DNA of 64,000 nucleotides from positions 496,001 to 560,000 of the forward strand of contig NZ_JACICC010000002.1 in assembly GCF_014195635.1 (NCBI RefSeq), in the 5' to 3' direction. Positions 9,517-18,036 of this stretch are shown piece by piece. How positions within the stretch are numbered: position 1 is the first letter of the stretch; every line of letters begins with the position of its first letter. The position numbers and the translations under genes are program-made. Source of the stretch: Pseudochelatococcus contaminans. GTDB taxonomy: Bacteria > Pseudomonadota > Alphaproteobacteria > Rhizobiales > Beijerinckiaceae. The notes beneath the pieces were generated by a model. That model was given only the letters and a program-made list of their open reading frames with translations, searched no databases and was not told the DNA's origin.

Positions 9517-10362
9517 TCAGGCCAGGGACGGCGCGGATAGAGAGGATGGTGCGGATGCAGGCTGCGCTTCCACGCGCGCGTCGAGCGCGTGGCCGTCGAG
9601 GTTATAGAGCGCATCGAGAAATGCCACAGCAAACGAACCCGGCCCGCCCGCACCGCTCGCCGCTGTTTCGCCCGCCTCCGCAAAGGCGGCGAGCGCGGCA
9701 ACAGTGGCCGCGAAAGGTACATCCGGTGCAACCGCCAGAAATGCCCCCACCGCGCCCGTCAGCGAACAGCCCAGCGCCGTGACCCGCGGCATGAGGTCCG
9801 AGCCGCCGACAATCCGCGCGGCCTGTGCGCCATCGGTGACGAAATCAGTCTTTCCCGTCACGGCAACGACAGCGCCTTGCGATATGGCCACCCGCCGCGC
9901 CGCGTCCTCTGCCAGTTCCACCGGATCGCCGCTGTCGATGCCGCGCCCCGCGCCTTTTTCACCCGCAAGCGTGATGATCTCAGACGCATTGCCGCGAATG
10001 ACCGTCGGCCGCAAGGCGAGCAGTTCCGCGACGGTCTTGCGGCGAAAGCCCGTGGCGAAATGCGCCACCGGATCCAGCACCCATGGTTTGCCGGCGGTTT
10101 TCGCCCCGGCCACCGCTGCCTTCATACCGGACACCCACACAGGGGAGAGGGTGCCGATGTTGACCGTCAACGCGCCGGCAATAGCGGCAAACTCTCCCGC
10201 CTCCTCCTCCGCGTGCACCATAGCCGGCGACGCGCCAATGGCCAGCAGCGCGTTGGCCACGATGTTCATCGCCACATAATTGGTGATGCACTGAACCAGC
10301 GGCGCATCCGCATGCACGCGGGCCAACAGGGCTGAAGGAACCGTCACCGAAAGTGCTGTCAT
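9517..10362 (-). CDS. thiM: Hydroxyethylthiazole kinase
   Basis: A 281-residue ThiM: phosphorylates 4-methyl-5-(2-hydroxyethyl)thiazole for thiamine salvage. Family motifs include PLVQCITNYVAMNIVANALLAIGASPAM near the N-terminus, VLDPVAHFATGFR, RGNASEI and the C-terminal ALGCSLTGAVGAFLAV nucleotide-binding segment. Length is close to the usual 265-275. It stands alone without thiD or thiE and is convergent with the fumarate reductase operon (46-bp gap). No THI-box (TPP riboswitch) sequence is visible upstream, so regulation by TPP is not supported here. It separates the reductase operon from the next sigma-54-controlled transporter and is probably functionally unrelated to them. Confidence 0.92.
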   Translation of the reverse strand: MTALSVTVPSALLARVHADAPLVQCITNYVAMNIVANALLAIGASPAMVHAEEEAGEFAAIAGALTVNIGTLSPVWVSGMKAAVAGAKTAGKPWVLDPVAHFATGFRRKTVAELLALRPTVIRGNASEIITLAGEKGAGRGIDSGDPVELAEDAARRVAISQGAVVAVTGKTDFVTDGAQAARIVGGSDLMPRVTALGCSLTGAVGAFLAVAPDVPFAATVAALAAFAEAGETAASGAGGPGSFAVAFLDALYNLDGHALDARVEAQPASAPSSLSAPSLA

Positions 10363-10533
10363 CGTTCAATTCTCCTGCCCGGTAAGCTGCAATTCTGGCG
10401 ATGTTGGCGCAGTTTCAGGGCGTTTTCGCTTTATAGGCTGGCGCATCCGGGCGCGAAAGAACCCCGATGACAACAGCATTGTCGCAGGCGCATGCGGCGA
10501 ACGCCACCGGCTCGCAGCCGCCAGACCAGAGTT

Positions 10534-10571
10534 CCGAACGGTTCCTGCCCGCCGTGTTCGGCCATCCGAAC
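10534..10571. promoter_or_regulatory. Putative DctD upstream activator sites for the symporter gene
   Basis: CCGAAC at 10534-10539 and the inverted repeat GTTCGG-CCAT-CCGAAC at 10556-10571. The latter ends 73 bp before the -24 element at 10644, matching the 74 bp seen at the fumarate reductase promoter. The rest of the 10363-10699 spacer shows no gene. Confidence 0.62.
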
Positions 10572-10643
10572 GGCCATAACCATCCCCGCCTAAATAGGCC
10601 TTATATTACAAGGATTTATATTTACTGCAACGCATTTTCATTC

Positions 10644-10659
10644 TGGCATCGGCATTGCT
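10644..10659 (+). promoter_or_regulatory. Sigma-54 promoter of the DAACS symporter gene
   Basis: CTGGCAT-CGGCA-TTGCT has the exact TGGCA(C/T)-N5-TTGC layout. A start site near 10670 leaves a leader of about 30 nt to the TTG codon at 10700. The frame beginning at 10655 would start inside the promoter and can be dismissed. Confidence 0.78.
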
Positions 10660-10699
10660 TCAGTCCTGCATCAGCACCCGCGAAACAAGGGGAACTCTG

Positions 10700-11965
10700 T
10701 TGAAGCAAAAATCCGGAATGAACAAGCAAACAACATGGATATTGGCAGCGATGGTTCTGGGAATCATCGTCGGTTACATCTGCCACAACCTGTCAGGAGG
10801 TCCGGAACAGGCCAAAGCCATCGCCAGCTACTTTTCCATGGGATCGGAAATTTTTCTCCGGCTCATCAAGATGATCATTGCCCCGCTGATCTTCGCAACC
10901 CTCGTCGCCGGGCTGGCCAGCATGGGCGATGCCAGCACCGTGGGCCGCGTCGGCGGCAAGGCGGTCGGCTGGTTCCTGATGGCGTCGCTGATATCGCTGG
11001 TCATCGGGCTCATTTTCGCGAACCTGTTGCAGCCCGGGGCGAATATCAGCATCCCCTTGCCGCCCACGGACACCGCAACGGGCCTGAGCACAGGCTCGCT
11101 GAACCTGCGGGATTTTGTCGTCCACGTTTTCCCGAGCAACATCTTCGTCGCGATGTCGAAGAACGAGATCCTGCAAATTCTGGTGTTTTCGCTGTTCTTC
11201 GGCATTGCGCTGGGGCAGATGCGCGAACTCGGCGCGCGGCCGCTCTCCGAGGCCATCGAGGGCGCTGTGCCGGTGATGCTGAAGGTGACGGATTACGTGA
11301 TGCGCTTCGCGCCCATCGGCGTGTTTGGCGCGGTCGCCAACGTCATCACCATCCAGGGGCTCGGTATTCTTTATGTATACGGAAAATTCGCCGGCGGCTT
11401 CTTCCTCACGCTGGGAATATTGTGGCTGATATTGATCCTCGCCGGCTTCCTCGTGCTGGGCAAGGACGTATTCCGCCTTGTGTACACCGTTCGCCAGCCC
11501 ATGCTCATCGGGCTTTCCACGGCTTCGAGCGAAGCCACCTATCCGCGCATGATGGAGAAGCTGGAAGAGTTCGGCATCAACAAGCGGCTGGTCGGATTGG
11601 TGATGCCGTTGGGCTACTCGTTTAATCTCGACGGATCAATGGTCTATACGGCCTTCGTCGCGATCTTCGTGTCGCAGGCCTACGACATGCCGCTGGCGCT
11701 CGATCAACAGATCATCATGCTGCTCGTGCTGATGGTCTCCAGCAAAGGCATTGCCGGCGTGCCCCGCGCGGCGCTGGTGGTGGTTGCCGCAGTGCTGCCG
11801 ATGTTCGGCCTGCCGGAAGCCGGGGTGATGCTCATCATCGGCATCGATCACTTCCTCGACATGGGCCGGACGGCCACGAACGTTCTGGGCAACGCCATCG
11901 CCACCGCCGTCGTGGCAAAATGGGAAGGCGGCGTGAGCAAGACTCCTGAAGGCGTCCGCTCATAA
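10700..11965 (+). CDS. Dicarboxylate/amino acid:cation symporter (DAACS family, DctA-like)
   Basis: A roughly 421-residue inner-membrane sodium or proton symporter. Many hydrophobic segments are visible, plus the DAACS signatures SSEATYP (tip of hairpin 1), [12 protein letters not shown] (TM7), SSKGIAGVP (hairpin 2) and DMGRTATNVLGN (TM8 substrate/cation site). The start is uncertain: TTG at 10700 has AAGGGGA at good spacing, while ATG at 10718 has no clear ribosome site. It differs from the second symporter at 19788-21098, whose signatures are closer to true DctA, so the two may split substrates (for example malate/fumarate versus aspartate/glutamate). Sigma-54 control with a DctD-like site argues for a C4-dicarboxylate. 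Confidence 0.88.
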   Translation: MKQKSGMNKQTTWILAAMVLGIIVGYICHNLSGGPEQAKAIASYFSMGSEIFLRLIKMIIAPLIFATLVAGLASMGDASTVGRVGGKAVGWFLMASLISLVIGLIFANLLQPGANISIPLPPTDTATGLSTGSLNLRDFVVHVFPSNIFVAMSKNEILQILVFSLFFGIALGQMRELGARPLSEAIEGAVPVMLKVTDYVMRFAPIGVFGAVANVITIQGLGILYVYGKFAGGFFLTLGILWLILILAGFLVLGKDVFRLVYTVRQPMLIGLSTASSEATYPRMMEKLEEFGINKRLVGLVMPLGYSFNLDGSMVYTAFVAIFVSQAYDMPLALDQQIIMLLVLMVSSKGIAGVPRAALVVVAAVLPMFGLPEAGVMLIIGIDHFLDMGRTATNVLGNAIATAVVAKWEGGVSKTPEGVRS

Positions 11966-12014
11966 GGGGAAAGCTCAGGGGCTTGCGTTGAAATGGCCCC
12001 GCTACAGACACAAA

Positions 12015-12042
12015 ATCCGGCGGATGTCTCCATCCGCCGGAT
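12015..12042 (-). terminator. Hairpin terminator between convergent symporter and cycA
   Basis: A 12-bp perfect stem (ATCCGGCGGATG) with a 4-nt loop sits between two convergent genes. On the minus strand it is followed by TTTTG, favouring use by cycA; it can also stop readthrough from the left. Confidence 0.7.
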
Positions 12043-12070
12043 CAATCTTGCAGTCGGGATCAAAAGCCTG

Positions 12071-13486
12071 TCAGCTCCGGAAGCCGGACACCTTGCCCCT
12101 GAGCTTCAGCACGACATAAGCAACGCCGAGCAGCAGGAACCAGAAGGGTGTGATCTCCAGTGCGACCGCCGTATCCTCACGTTGCGCCAGCGCCCACAGC
12201 ACGAAGGCGAAAAACACGAACACCATGATCACGACAGGGATGCCACCCGGCAGCTTGAAGGTCGACTTCGCGTGCAGTTCAGGCCGCTTGCGGCGATACT
12301 GGATGTAGGACGCCAGAATGATCGACCACACGAAAATGAACAGCAGCGCCGAAATCGTGGTGACGATCGTGAACGCCTCGATGATGCTCTGACCCGCGTA
12401 AAGCAGCACGACGCCGGACAGCAGGAAGATGCACGAGAAGAACAGTGCGTTGACCGGCACCTTGCGGCTGTTGAGGCGGCCGAGGGCCTGGGGGGCCAGA
12501 CGGTCGGTCGCCAGGCCGAAGATCATCCGCGAGGTCGAGTAGATGCCGGAGTTGGCGCTCGATGTCGCCGACGTCAGCACGACGAAGTTCACGACGCTGG
12601 CGGCAACGCCAAGCCCGGCCAGCGAGAACATGGCCACGAACGGGCTGCTGCCGGGATCGACCTGATTCCACGGAATCACCGTGATGATGACGAACAGCGC
12701 GCCGAGATAGAACAGGACGATACGGATCGGGATGGAGTTGACGGCCTTCGGCAGGTTGCGCTCCGGATCCTTGGTTTCAGCAGCGGCCGTGCCGACGAGT
12801 TCGATGCCGACGAATGCGAAGACGGCAATCTGGAACCCTGCGACGAAGCCGGAGAAACCGTTGGGGAAGAAGCCGCCGTATGCCCAGAGGTGGGAAACCG
12901 AGGCCGGCACACCGTTCGGCGGCGTGAAGCCGGTGGACAGCATGTAAACGCCTGTCACGATCAGGGCGATGATGGCGATGATCTTGATCAGCGAAAACCA
13001 GAACTCGATCTCACCGAAGTTGCGGACGCTGGGCAGATTGAGCACCAGCAGAACGACGATCAGGCCGAGCGCCGGTATCCACAAAGCCAGTTCAGGGAAC
13101 CAGAAGGAGAAATAACCCGCGACGGCGACGACATCCGCGATGCCGGTGACGACCCAGCACAGCCAGTATGTCCACCCGGTGAAGAACTGCGCCCACGTGC
13201 CGAGATAATCGCCGGCGAAATCCGCGAACGAACGGTACTGGAGATTCGAAAGCAGAATTTCTCCGAGCGCGCGCATCACGAAGAACAGCATGAACCCGAT
13301 GATCGCATAAACCAGCAATATCGACGGGCCGGCAAGCGAAATGGTCTTGCCCGAGCCCATGAAGAGGCCGGTTCCAATGGCGCCGCCGATTGCGATCAAC
13401 TGCAAATGGCGGTTGGAAAGCTTGCGGGCAAGGTGAGGTTCCTCTGCCGTCTCCTGCGGAGAAGGCGGTTTATTCGTGCTGCTCAT
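12071..13486 (-). CDS. cycA: D-serine/D-alanine/glycine:proton symporter
   Basis: A 471-residue APC-superfamily permease with about 12 membrane segments. The sequence resembles enterobacterial CycA along its whole length: RHLQLIAIGGAIGTGLFMGS in TM1, GWTYWLCWVVTGIADVVA, FQIAVFAFVGIELVGT with AAETKDPERNLPKAVNSIPIR, and SATSSANSGIYSTSRM. It imports glycine, D-alanine and D-serine with protons. It is convergent with the DAACS symporter and has an AT-rich upstream spacer of 307 bp. Substrate assignment rests on overall similarity to CycA; other AAT-family members (AnsP, GabP) are less similar in the N-terminal motifs. Confidence 0.88.
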   Translation of the reverse strand: MSSTNKPPSPQETAEEPHLARKLSNRHLQLIAIGGAIGTGLFMGSGKTISLAGPSILLVYAIIGFMLFFVMRALGEILLSNLQYRSFADFAGDYLGTWAQFFTGWTYWLCWVVTGIADVVAVAGYFSFWFPELALWIPALGLIVVLLVLNLPSVRNFGEIEFWFSLIKIIAIIALIVTGVYMLSTGFTPPNGVPASVSHLWAYGGFFPNGFSGFVAGFQIAVFAFVGIELVGTAAAETKDPERNLPKAVNSIPIRIVLFYLGALFVIITVIPWNQVDPGSSPFVAMFSLAGLGVAASVVNFVVLTSATSSANSGIYSTSRMIFGLATDRLAPQALGRLNSRKVPVNALFFSCIFLLSGVVLLYAGQSIIEAFTIVTTISALLFIFVWSIILASYIQYRRKRPELHAKSTFKLPGGIPVVIMVFVFFAFVLWALAQREDTAVALEITPFWFLLLGVAYVVLKLRGKVSGFRS

Positions 13487-13793
13487 GACGAATTATTTCC
13501 TCCAGCTGTTATTTCCAGATAGAAAATCTCTAAAATCGGCCATTATTGGTGGCGATAGTTGCGCATGCTATTATATGTTTTGTCCTAAAATTTACGTATT
13601 TTCTAGTTATCCACTACAATGTTACCTTTTCGGCACGCGCACCTGCTTGACGTTCACGACGACGCAAACATCAAAAGCCTATTCAACTTTAGTTTTTTCT
13701 AAAATTTTCCTATTCTAATTTTCCACCAGGAAAAATAAAAGCAACCTGAAGCATAATATTATTTCCTTTACTACATGGGAAATCCCGACATTT
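13487..13793. other. AT-rich intergenic region
   Basis: About 300 bp between the start of cycA and the end of the YbaK-like gene, much richer in A/T than its surroundings, especially 13540-13790. It must contain the cycA promoter on the minus strand. I see no credible gene, RNA or terminator. Confidence 0.5.
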
Positions 13794-14267
13794 TTAACGG
13801 ACAATATCCGTAGCTTCGCAATTTAATATTCGGGCCAGATCGTCGGGAGCGATGCGTATTTGCAGGCCGCGCTGACCGCCGTTGATGAAAATGCCGTCGT
13901 AAAGCACGGCCAGTTCGTCGAGCACCACGGGCACGGCCTTCCGCTGCCCGAGTGGGCTGATGCCACCCACCTTGTAGCCCGTCAGGCGTTCGGCGTCGGC
14001 GGGTTTCATCATGCGGGCCGACTTGCCGCCCAGTGCAGCGGCCAGTTTTTTCATGTCCACTTCCCTGTCGGAAGGAACGATGGCGCAGGCAGGCTTGCCA
14101 TCGATCTCGACCATCAGCGTCTTAAACACCTCGCAGGCCTGAACCCCCATGGCCTCCGCCGCCTGCAACCCGACCCGCTCGGCGTTGGGATCGTAATCGT
14201 AATTCGCAACCGTGAAAGGAACGCCGGCCTCAAGGGCGAAGCGGGTGGCGGGAGTACTTTTGGACAT
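13794..14267 (-). CDS. ybaK: YbaK/EbsC-type Cys-tRNA(Pro) deacylase
   Basis: A 157-residue trans-editing factor that hydrolyses mischarged Cys-tRNA(Pro) (and related errors) in the cytoplasm. The single YbaK domain shows PFTVANYDYD, EVFKTLMVE with the catalytic-region lysine, CAIVPSDREVDMKKLA and the glycine-rich GYKVGGISPLGQ. The ATG at 14267 is chosen because it begins the conserved fold; the frame could extend 15 codons further without a better ribosome site. It lies 60 bp downstream of ubiX on the same strand and may be the last gene of the ubiD-ubiX transcript. Family members with INS/ProX specificity are hard to separate by eye. Confidence 0.87.
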   Translation of the reverse strand: MSKSTPATRFALEAGVPFTVANYDYDPNAERVGLQAAEAMGVQACEVFKTLMVEIDGKPACAIVPSDREVDMKKLAAALGGKSARMMKPADAERLTGYKVGGISPLGQRKAVPVVLDELAVLYDGIFINGGQRGLQIRIAPDDLARILNCEATDIVR

Positions 14268-14327
14268 AGCGCGTTTCTCAAGTTCTGATAGTGGCGTTTG
14301 ATGATGGACCATGCGACAGGACGGTTG

Positions 14328-14927
14328 TCAGGTCAGGATGCATTCGGATTCTACGTCCGGATTCCATGCGCGGGCGAGCGGCGGGATGGGCAGCCCGAGC
14401 AGGTCGATAGCGCGGGCTGCGATCTGATCGACAATCTCTTCCACGCTTTGCGGCCGATGATAGAAGGCCGGCACCGGCGGCATCACGATAGCGCCCATTT
14501 CAGTGACGGCGCCCATGGTGCGCAGATGCCCAAGGTGCAGCGGCGTCTCGCGCGCGACCAGAACGAGTTTGCGACGCTCCTTCAGATGCACGTCCGCCGC
14601 CCTGATGATGAGGTTATCGCCGATGCTGTGCGCGATGGCGCCAAGCGTGCGCATGGAACAGGGAGCAACAATCATCCCAGCCGTGGGCACCGAGCCGCTG
14701 GCGATCGACGCGCCGATATCGTCATGGGCGTGGTTGACCGTGGCCAGCACGGTCATGCGCTCCAGCGCTCCCCGGTCCGTCTCATGCTCCAGCGTGCGCA
14801 ACGCCGAGGGCGATACGACGAGATGAATCGCAAGCTGCCCCGTCTCCGCCAGACGCTCGACAATGCGCACGGCAATCGGGGCACCGGAAGCGCCCGTCAC
14901 GCCAACCACGACATTGATCCGGTTCAT
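14328..14927 (-). CDS. ubiX: Flavin prenyltransferase UbiX
   Basis: A 199-residue flavodoxin-like enzyme that joins dimethylallyl phosphate to FMN to make prenylated FMN, the cofactor of UbiD. Motifs: GVTGASGAPIAVRI at the N-terminus, VAPCSMRTLGAIAHSIGDNLIIRAADVHLKERR in the middle and RETPLHLGHL near the active site. Its ATG overlaps the ubiD stop as ATGA, so the cofactor maker and the cofactor user are translationally coupled. With ubiTUV divergently placed about 1.6 kb away, the locus looks dedicated to ubiquinone synthesis. Confidence 0.95.
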   Translation of the reverse strand: MNRINVVVGVTGASGAPIAVRIVERLAETGQLAIHLVVSPSALRTLEHETDRGALERMTVLATVNHAHDDIGASIASGSVPTAGMIVAPCSMRTLGAIAHSIGDNLIIRAADVHLKERRKLVLVARETPLHLGHLRTMGAVTEMGAIVMPPVPAFYHRPQSVEEIVDQIAARAIDLLGLPIPPLARAWNPDVESECILT

Positions 14928-16444
14928 AGCTGATCTCCCAGCCCGATCTCATGCCAGAGCGCATCGACGCGCTGCGATATTTCCGGCGTCATGGCCAGCA
15001 CCTGCCCCCATTCCCTGTCCGTCTCCGGGGCTATCTTGCGGGTGGCGTCCAGCCCCATCTTGCCGCCGATGCCGGGCCGGGGAGAGGCGAAGTCGAGATA
15101 GTCGATGGGTGTTTCACCGACGATCATGACATCGCGCGAGGCATCGAAACGCGTCGACAGCGCCCAGACGACATCGTCCCACTTACGGACATCGATATCC
15201 GGATCAACGGCGACGATCAGCTTCGTATAGTTGAATTGCGGCAGCATGGACCACAGTCCCATCATGATCCGCCGCGCCTGCCCCGGATAGCGCTTGTCGA
15301 TGGATACGACGATGGCACGGTATGAGCAGGCCTCGGGCGGCATCCATAGATCGGTGATTTCCGGAAACTGACGTTTGACCAGCGGCACGAACAGTTCCAG
15401 CATCGCCTCGCCCAGCCGCGATGGCTCGTCCGGCGGGCGGCCGGTGTAGGTGGAGAGGTAGACCGGGTTGCGGCGCATGGTGATGGCGGACAGACTCATC
15501 ACCGGAAACCGCTCCACGGCGTTATAATAGCCGGTGTGGTCGCCGAACGGCCCCTCCTCCGCCGTTTCGGTGGCGGACACCGTGCCCTCCAGCACGATTT
15601 CCGCCTGCGCCGGCACGGGAAGCGGAACGGTGATGGCCGGAGCGACCCGTGTGCGCGCCCGGCGCAACAGGCCAGCGAAGGCCAGCTCACTGACATTTTC
15701 GGGCAGCGGCATCACGGCGGCAAGTATCGTGGCGGGATCTGCGCCGATGACGACGGCGACGGGCATGTCACGCCCACGCTGCTGCCACTGGCGATGGTGG
15801 CGCGCCCCGCCGCGATGTGCCAGCCAGCGCATGATGAGCTTGTCCCGCCCCAGAACCTGCATGCGGTAGACGCCGACATTGATATCGTTGGGATCGTCGG
15901 GCGAGCGGGTGATGACCAGCGGCCAGGTGACGAGCGGTGCCGGCTCGCCCGGCCAGCACCATTGCACCGGCAGGCTGCGCATGTCGATGTCGCCGCCCCT
16001 GCGCACGATCTGCTGCACCGGCGCGGAGCCAACCTGCCGCAGCCGCATGGAAAGCGCCACGCGCAGCAACGGCATTTTGGCGCACACCTCACCGGAGGAA
16101 GCGGGCGGGCTGGGATGGCGCAGGTCGGCCAGCATCGCGGCAAGCCCAGCGAGGCCGCCGCTTTCGACGCCGAGGCCCCATTCGATTCGCTCCTGCGTGC
16201 CGAACAGGTTCGTCAGCAGCGGAATGTCATGCACGTTGCCAGATGCATCGACGGGCTTTTCGAACAACAGCGCCGGGCCGCCAGCTTCCAGAACCCGGCG
16301 ATGGATTTCGGTGATCTCATGCACCAGCGACACGGGCCGCGATATGCGCCTGAGACATCGGCGCCTTTCGAGCGCAGTAACGAAACCTTGCAGATCGGTG
16401 GTGCGCAAGTCGGCGCCGGAGGTGGCTGTCGTGCTGTCTTTCAT
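14924..16444 (-). CDS. ubiD: 3-polyprenyl-4-hydroxybenzoate decarboxylase
   Basis: A 506-residue UbiD-family prFMN-dependent decarboxylase that removes the carboxyl group from polyprenyl-4-hydroxybenzoate in ubiquinone synthesis. Recognisable segments are GGPALLFEKP, NINVGVYRMQVLGRDKLIMRW, EGPFGDHTGYY (substrate/cofactor region), YTGRPPDEPSRLGEA and GLDATRKIAPE near the C-terminus. Length fits the family (490-520). ATGs at 16450 and 16444 are both possible; 16444 has CGGAA at better spacing. It is transcribed divergently from ubiT, with an inverted repeat between them. UbiD also serves aerobic synthesis, so the anaerobic link comes from its neighbours. Confidence 0.93.
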   Translation of the reverse strand: MKDSTTATSGADLRTTDLQGFVTALERRRCLRRISRPVSLVHEITEIHRRVLEAGGPALLFEKPVDASGNVHDIPLLTNLFGTQERIEWGLGVESGGLAGLAAMLADLRHPSPPASSGEVCAKMPLLRVALSMRLRQVGSAPVQQIVRRGGDIDMRSLPVQWCWPGEPAPLVTWPLVITRSPDDPNDINVGVYRMQVLGRDKLIMRWLAHRGGARHHRQWQQRGRDMPVAVVIGADPATILAAVMPLPENVSELAFAGLLRRARTRVAPAITVPLPVPAQAEIVLEGTVSATETAEEGPFGDHTGYYNAVERFPVMSLSAITMRRNPVYLSTYTGRPPDEPSRLGEAMLELFVPLVKRQFPEITDLWMPPEACSYRAIVVSIDKRYPGQARRIMMGLWSMLPQFNYTKLIVAVDPDIDVRKWDDVVWALSTRFDASRDVMIVGETPIDYLDFASPRPGIGGKMGLDATRKIAPETDREWGQVLAMTPEISQRVDALWHEIGLGDQL

Positions 16445-16480
16445 CGTCATTCCGATGTGGGCTTCGAGAGTGAGTTTGTC

Positions 16481-16496
16481 TTTGTGCTGGCACAAA
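16481..16496. promoter_or_regulatory. Inverted-repeat operator candidate between ubiD and ubiT
   Basis: TTTGTGC-TG-GCACAAA, which can be written TTGTG-N4-CACAA. This has the 14-bp geometry of an FNR box (TTGAT-N4-ATCAA) with altered half-sites. It lies 36 bp from ubiD and 58 bp from ubiT. The Crp/Fnr protein encoded at 19050-19742 is the obvious candidate to bind it; that is inference. Confidence 0.55.
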
Positions 16497-16554
16497 CACA
16501 CCCGCACGGCAGGGGCGTAGGGTATGGCCACGTTACATTTCAACAGAAACGACC

Positions 16555-17064
16555 ATGAAACCTCTGCCAGATATACTGTCCACGCTTGCCGAATACATGC
16601 CGATTTCTGTCGCGCAACACATATCGGCGTTGTTGATGGCGCAGATCATGCGGCGGCATCGCGACCTTTTCGAAAGGCTTGGCGAGCACCGCTGCAAGCG
16701 CTTCGCGTTCGCGCCGTCCGATCTGCCGCTGGCTTTCGTCGTCTCGCCCAATGGACCGTCCGTAACCGTCTGCCGCAAACCGCCGGTGCCGGAGGCGGAT
16801 GCCGCCGTCGAAGGACCGCTGTTCATGCTGCTGGCGCTGCTGGAAGGCCGGCAGGATGCCGATGCGCTGTTTTTCTCGCGCGATCTGACGGTGACCGGCG
16901 ACATGGAAGCCATGCTGGCGCTGCGGAACGCACTCGACGACAGCAACATCGATCTGCCGAACGACCTTGGCGCGATGGCCGGGCCGTTGGCGCCGCTGGT
17001 CAGCCGGGTCGCCTGCGGCGTTCGCAGCCGCGTTCTGGCCGAAGGAGAGGCATCATGGAGCTGA
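16555..17064 (+). CDS. ubiT: Anaerobic ubiquinone biosynthesis accessory factor UbiT (SCP2 domain)
   Basis: A 169-residue SCP2-family lipid-binding protein required for O2-independent ubiquinone synthesis, where it probably carries prenylated intermediates. Typical features are a helical N-terminus (LAEYMPISVAQHISALLMAQIMRRH), a basic stretch, then the SCP2 core with EGPLFMLLALLEGRQDADALFFSRDLTVTGDMEAMLALRNALDD (split across positions 86-130). Length matches E. coli YhbT/UbiT. It overlaps the start of ubiU by 10 nt, in the canonical order ubiT-ubiU-ubiV, and is divergent from ubiD-ubiX. Confidence 0.92.
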   Translation: MKPLPDILSTLAEYMPISVAQHISALLMAQIMRRHRDLFERLGEHRCKRFAFAPSDLPLAFVVSPNGPSVTVCRKPPVPEADAAVEGPLFMLLALLEGRQDADALFFSRDLTVTGDMEAMLALRNALDDSNIDLPNDLGAMAGPLAPLVSRVACGVRSRVLAEGEASWS

Positions 17065-18032
17065 TCTGCCCCGCCGGCACTCCCGCCGCGTTCAGGGAAG
17101 CGGTGGATGCGGGCGCGGATTCCGTCTATTGCGGATTTCGCGACGAGACCAACGCGCGCAACTTTCCCGGCCTCAACTTCACGCGTGATGAAATGGCGGA
17201 GGCGGTGTCCCACGCGAGGCAACGCGGCGTCAAAACGCTGGTGACGCTCAACACTTTCATGCGCGCCGGGCAGGAGGACATCTGGTATCGCGCTGCCGAT
17301 GACGCGGCACGGATCGGCGTCGATGCCGTCATCGTTGCCGATTTCGGCCTGATGGCCTACTTCGCCGAAAAATGGCCGGCGCAGCGGCTTCATGCATCCG
17401 TGCAGGCTTCGGCCTCAAGCGCCGCGGCGGTCAATTTTCTTGTCGAGGCTTTCGGCGTCCGGCGCGTGGTGCTGCCGCGCACGCTGACCATCGACGATAT
17501 CGCCCGCGTCTCGCGCGACATCCGCACCGAGATCGAGATCTTCGTGTTCGGCGGTCTGTGCGTCATGGCCGAGGGGCGGTGCTCGCTGTCGTCGTATGCC
17601 ACCGGCAAATCGCCGAACATGAACGGCGTCTGCTCGCCGGCCAGCCACGTGCGCTATCGGCGGGAAGGCGACGAGCTGGTGTCCATACTGGGAGATTACA
17701 CCATCAACCGTTTTCCTGACGGAGAGGCGGCGGGTTATCCCACTCTCTGCAAGGGCCGCTTCCACGTGGGCGAGCAGGACGGCTATGCTTTCGAGGATCC
17801 AGTCTCCCTCGATGTGATGGACCAGATCGACCGGCTGCGCGAGGCCGGCGTCAGCGCGCTCAAGATCGAAGGGCGGCAGCGGGGCAAGGCCTATGTCGCG
17901 GAGGTCGTCTCGACGCTGCGGCGCGCGCTGGACGCCTCGGCCTCCGAGCGCCCCGCCATTCTTTCCCGGCTGTGCATGCTGAGCGAAGGCAACCGCACCA
18001 CAACCGGCGCTTACGACAAACGGTGGAGATGA
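17055..18032 (+). CDS. ubiU: O2-independent ubiquinone hydroxylase subunit UbiU (U32 family)
   Basis: A 325-residue member of the peptidase-U32-like family that forms a heterodimer with UbiV and hydroxylates the ubiquinone ring without O2, using prephenate as oxygen donor in E. coli. Four cysteines expected to hold a 4Fe-4S cluster are present at C169, C176, C193 and C232, the same spacing as in the E. coli protein as I recall it. The start MELICPAGTPAAFREAVDAG is the family N-terminus; the longer frame upstream is an overlap with ubiT. Together with ubiV it marks a capacity to make ubiquinone, and so respire, without oxygen. Confidence 0.94.
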   Translation: MELICPAGTPAAFREAVDAGADSVYCGFRDETNARNFPGLNFTRDEMAEAVSHARQRGVKTLVTLNTFMRAGQEDIWYRAADDAARIGVDAVIVADFGLMAYFAEKWPAQRLHASVQASASSAAAVNFLVEAFGVRRVVLPRTLTIDDIARVSRDIRTEIEIFVFGGLCVMAEGRCSLSSYATGKSPNMNGVCSPASHVRYRREGDELVSILGDYTINRFPDGEAAGYPTLCKGRFHVGEQDGYAFEDPVSLDVMDQIDRLREAGVSALKIEGRQRGKAYVAEVVSTLRRALDASASERPAILSRLCMLSEGNRTTTGAYDKRWR

Positions 18033-18036
18033 GACC

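Noticed and set aside
9517-10362. thiM as part of the fumarate reductase operon
   Set aside because: It is on the opposite strand, convergent, and belongs to thiamine salvage.
10363-10460. TPP riboswitch upstream of thiM
   Set aside because: No CUGAGA or other THI-box core is visible on the minus strand ahead of thiM.
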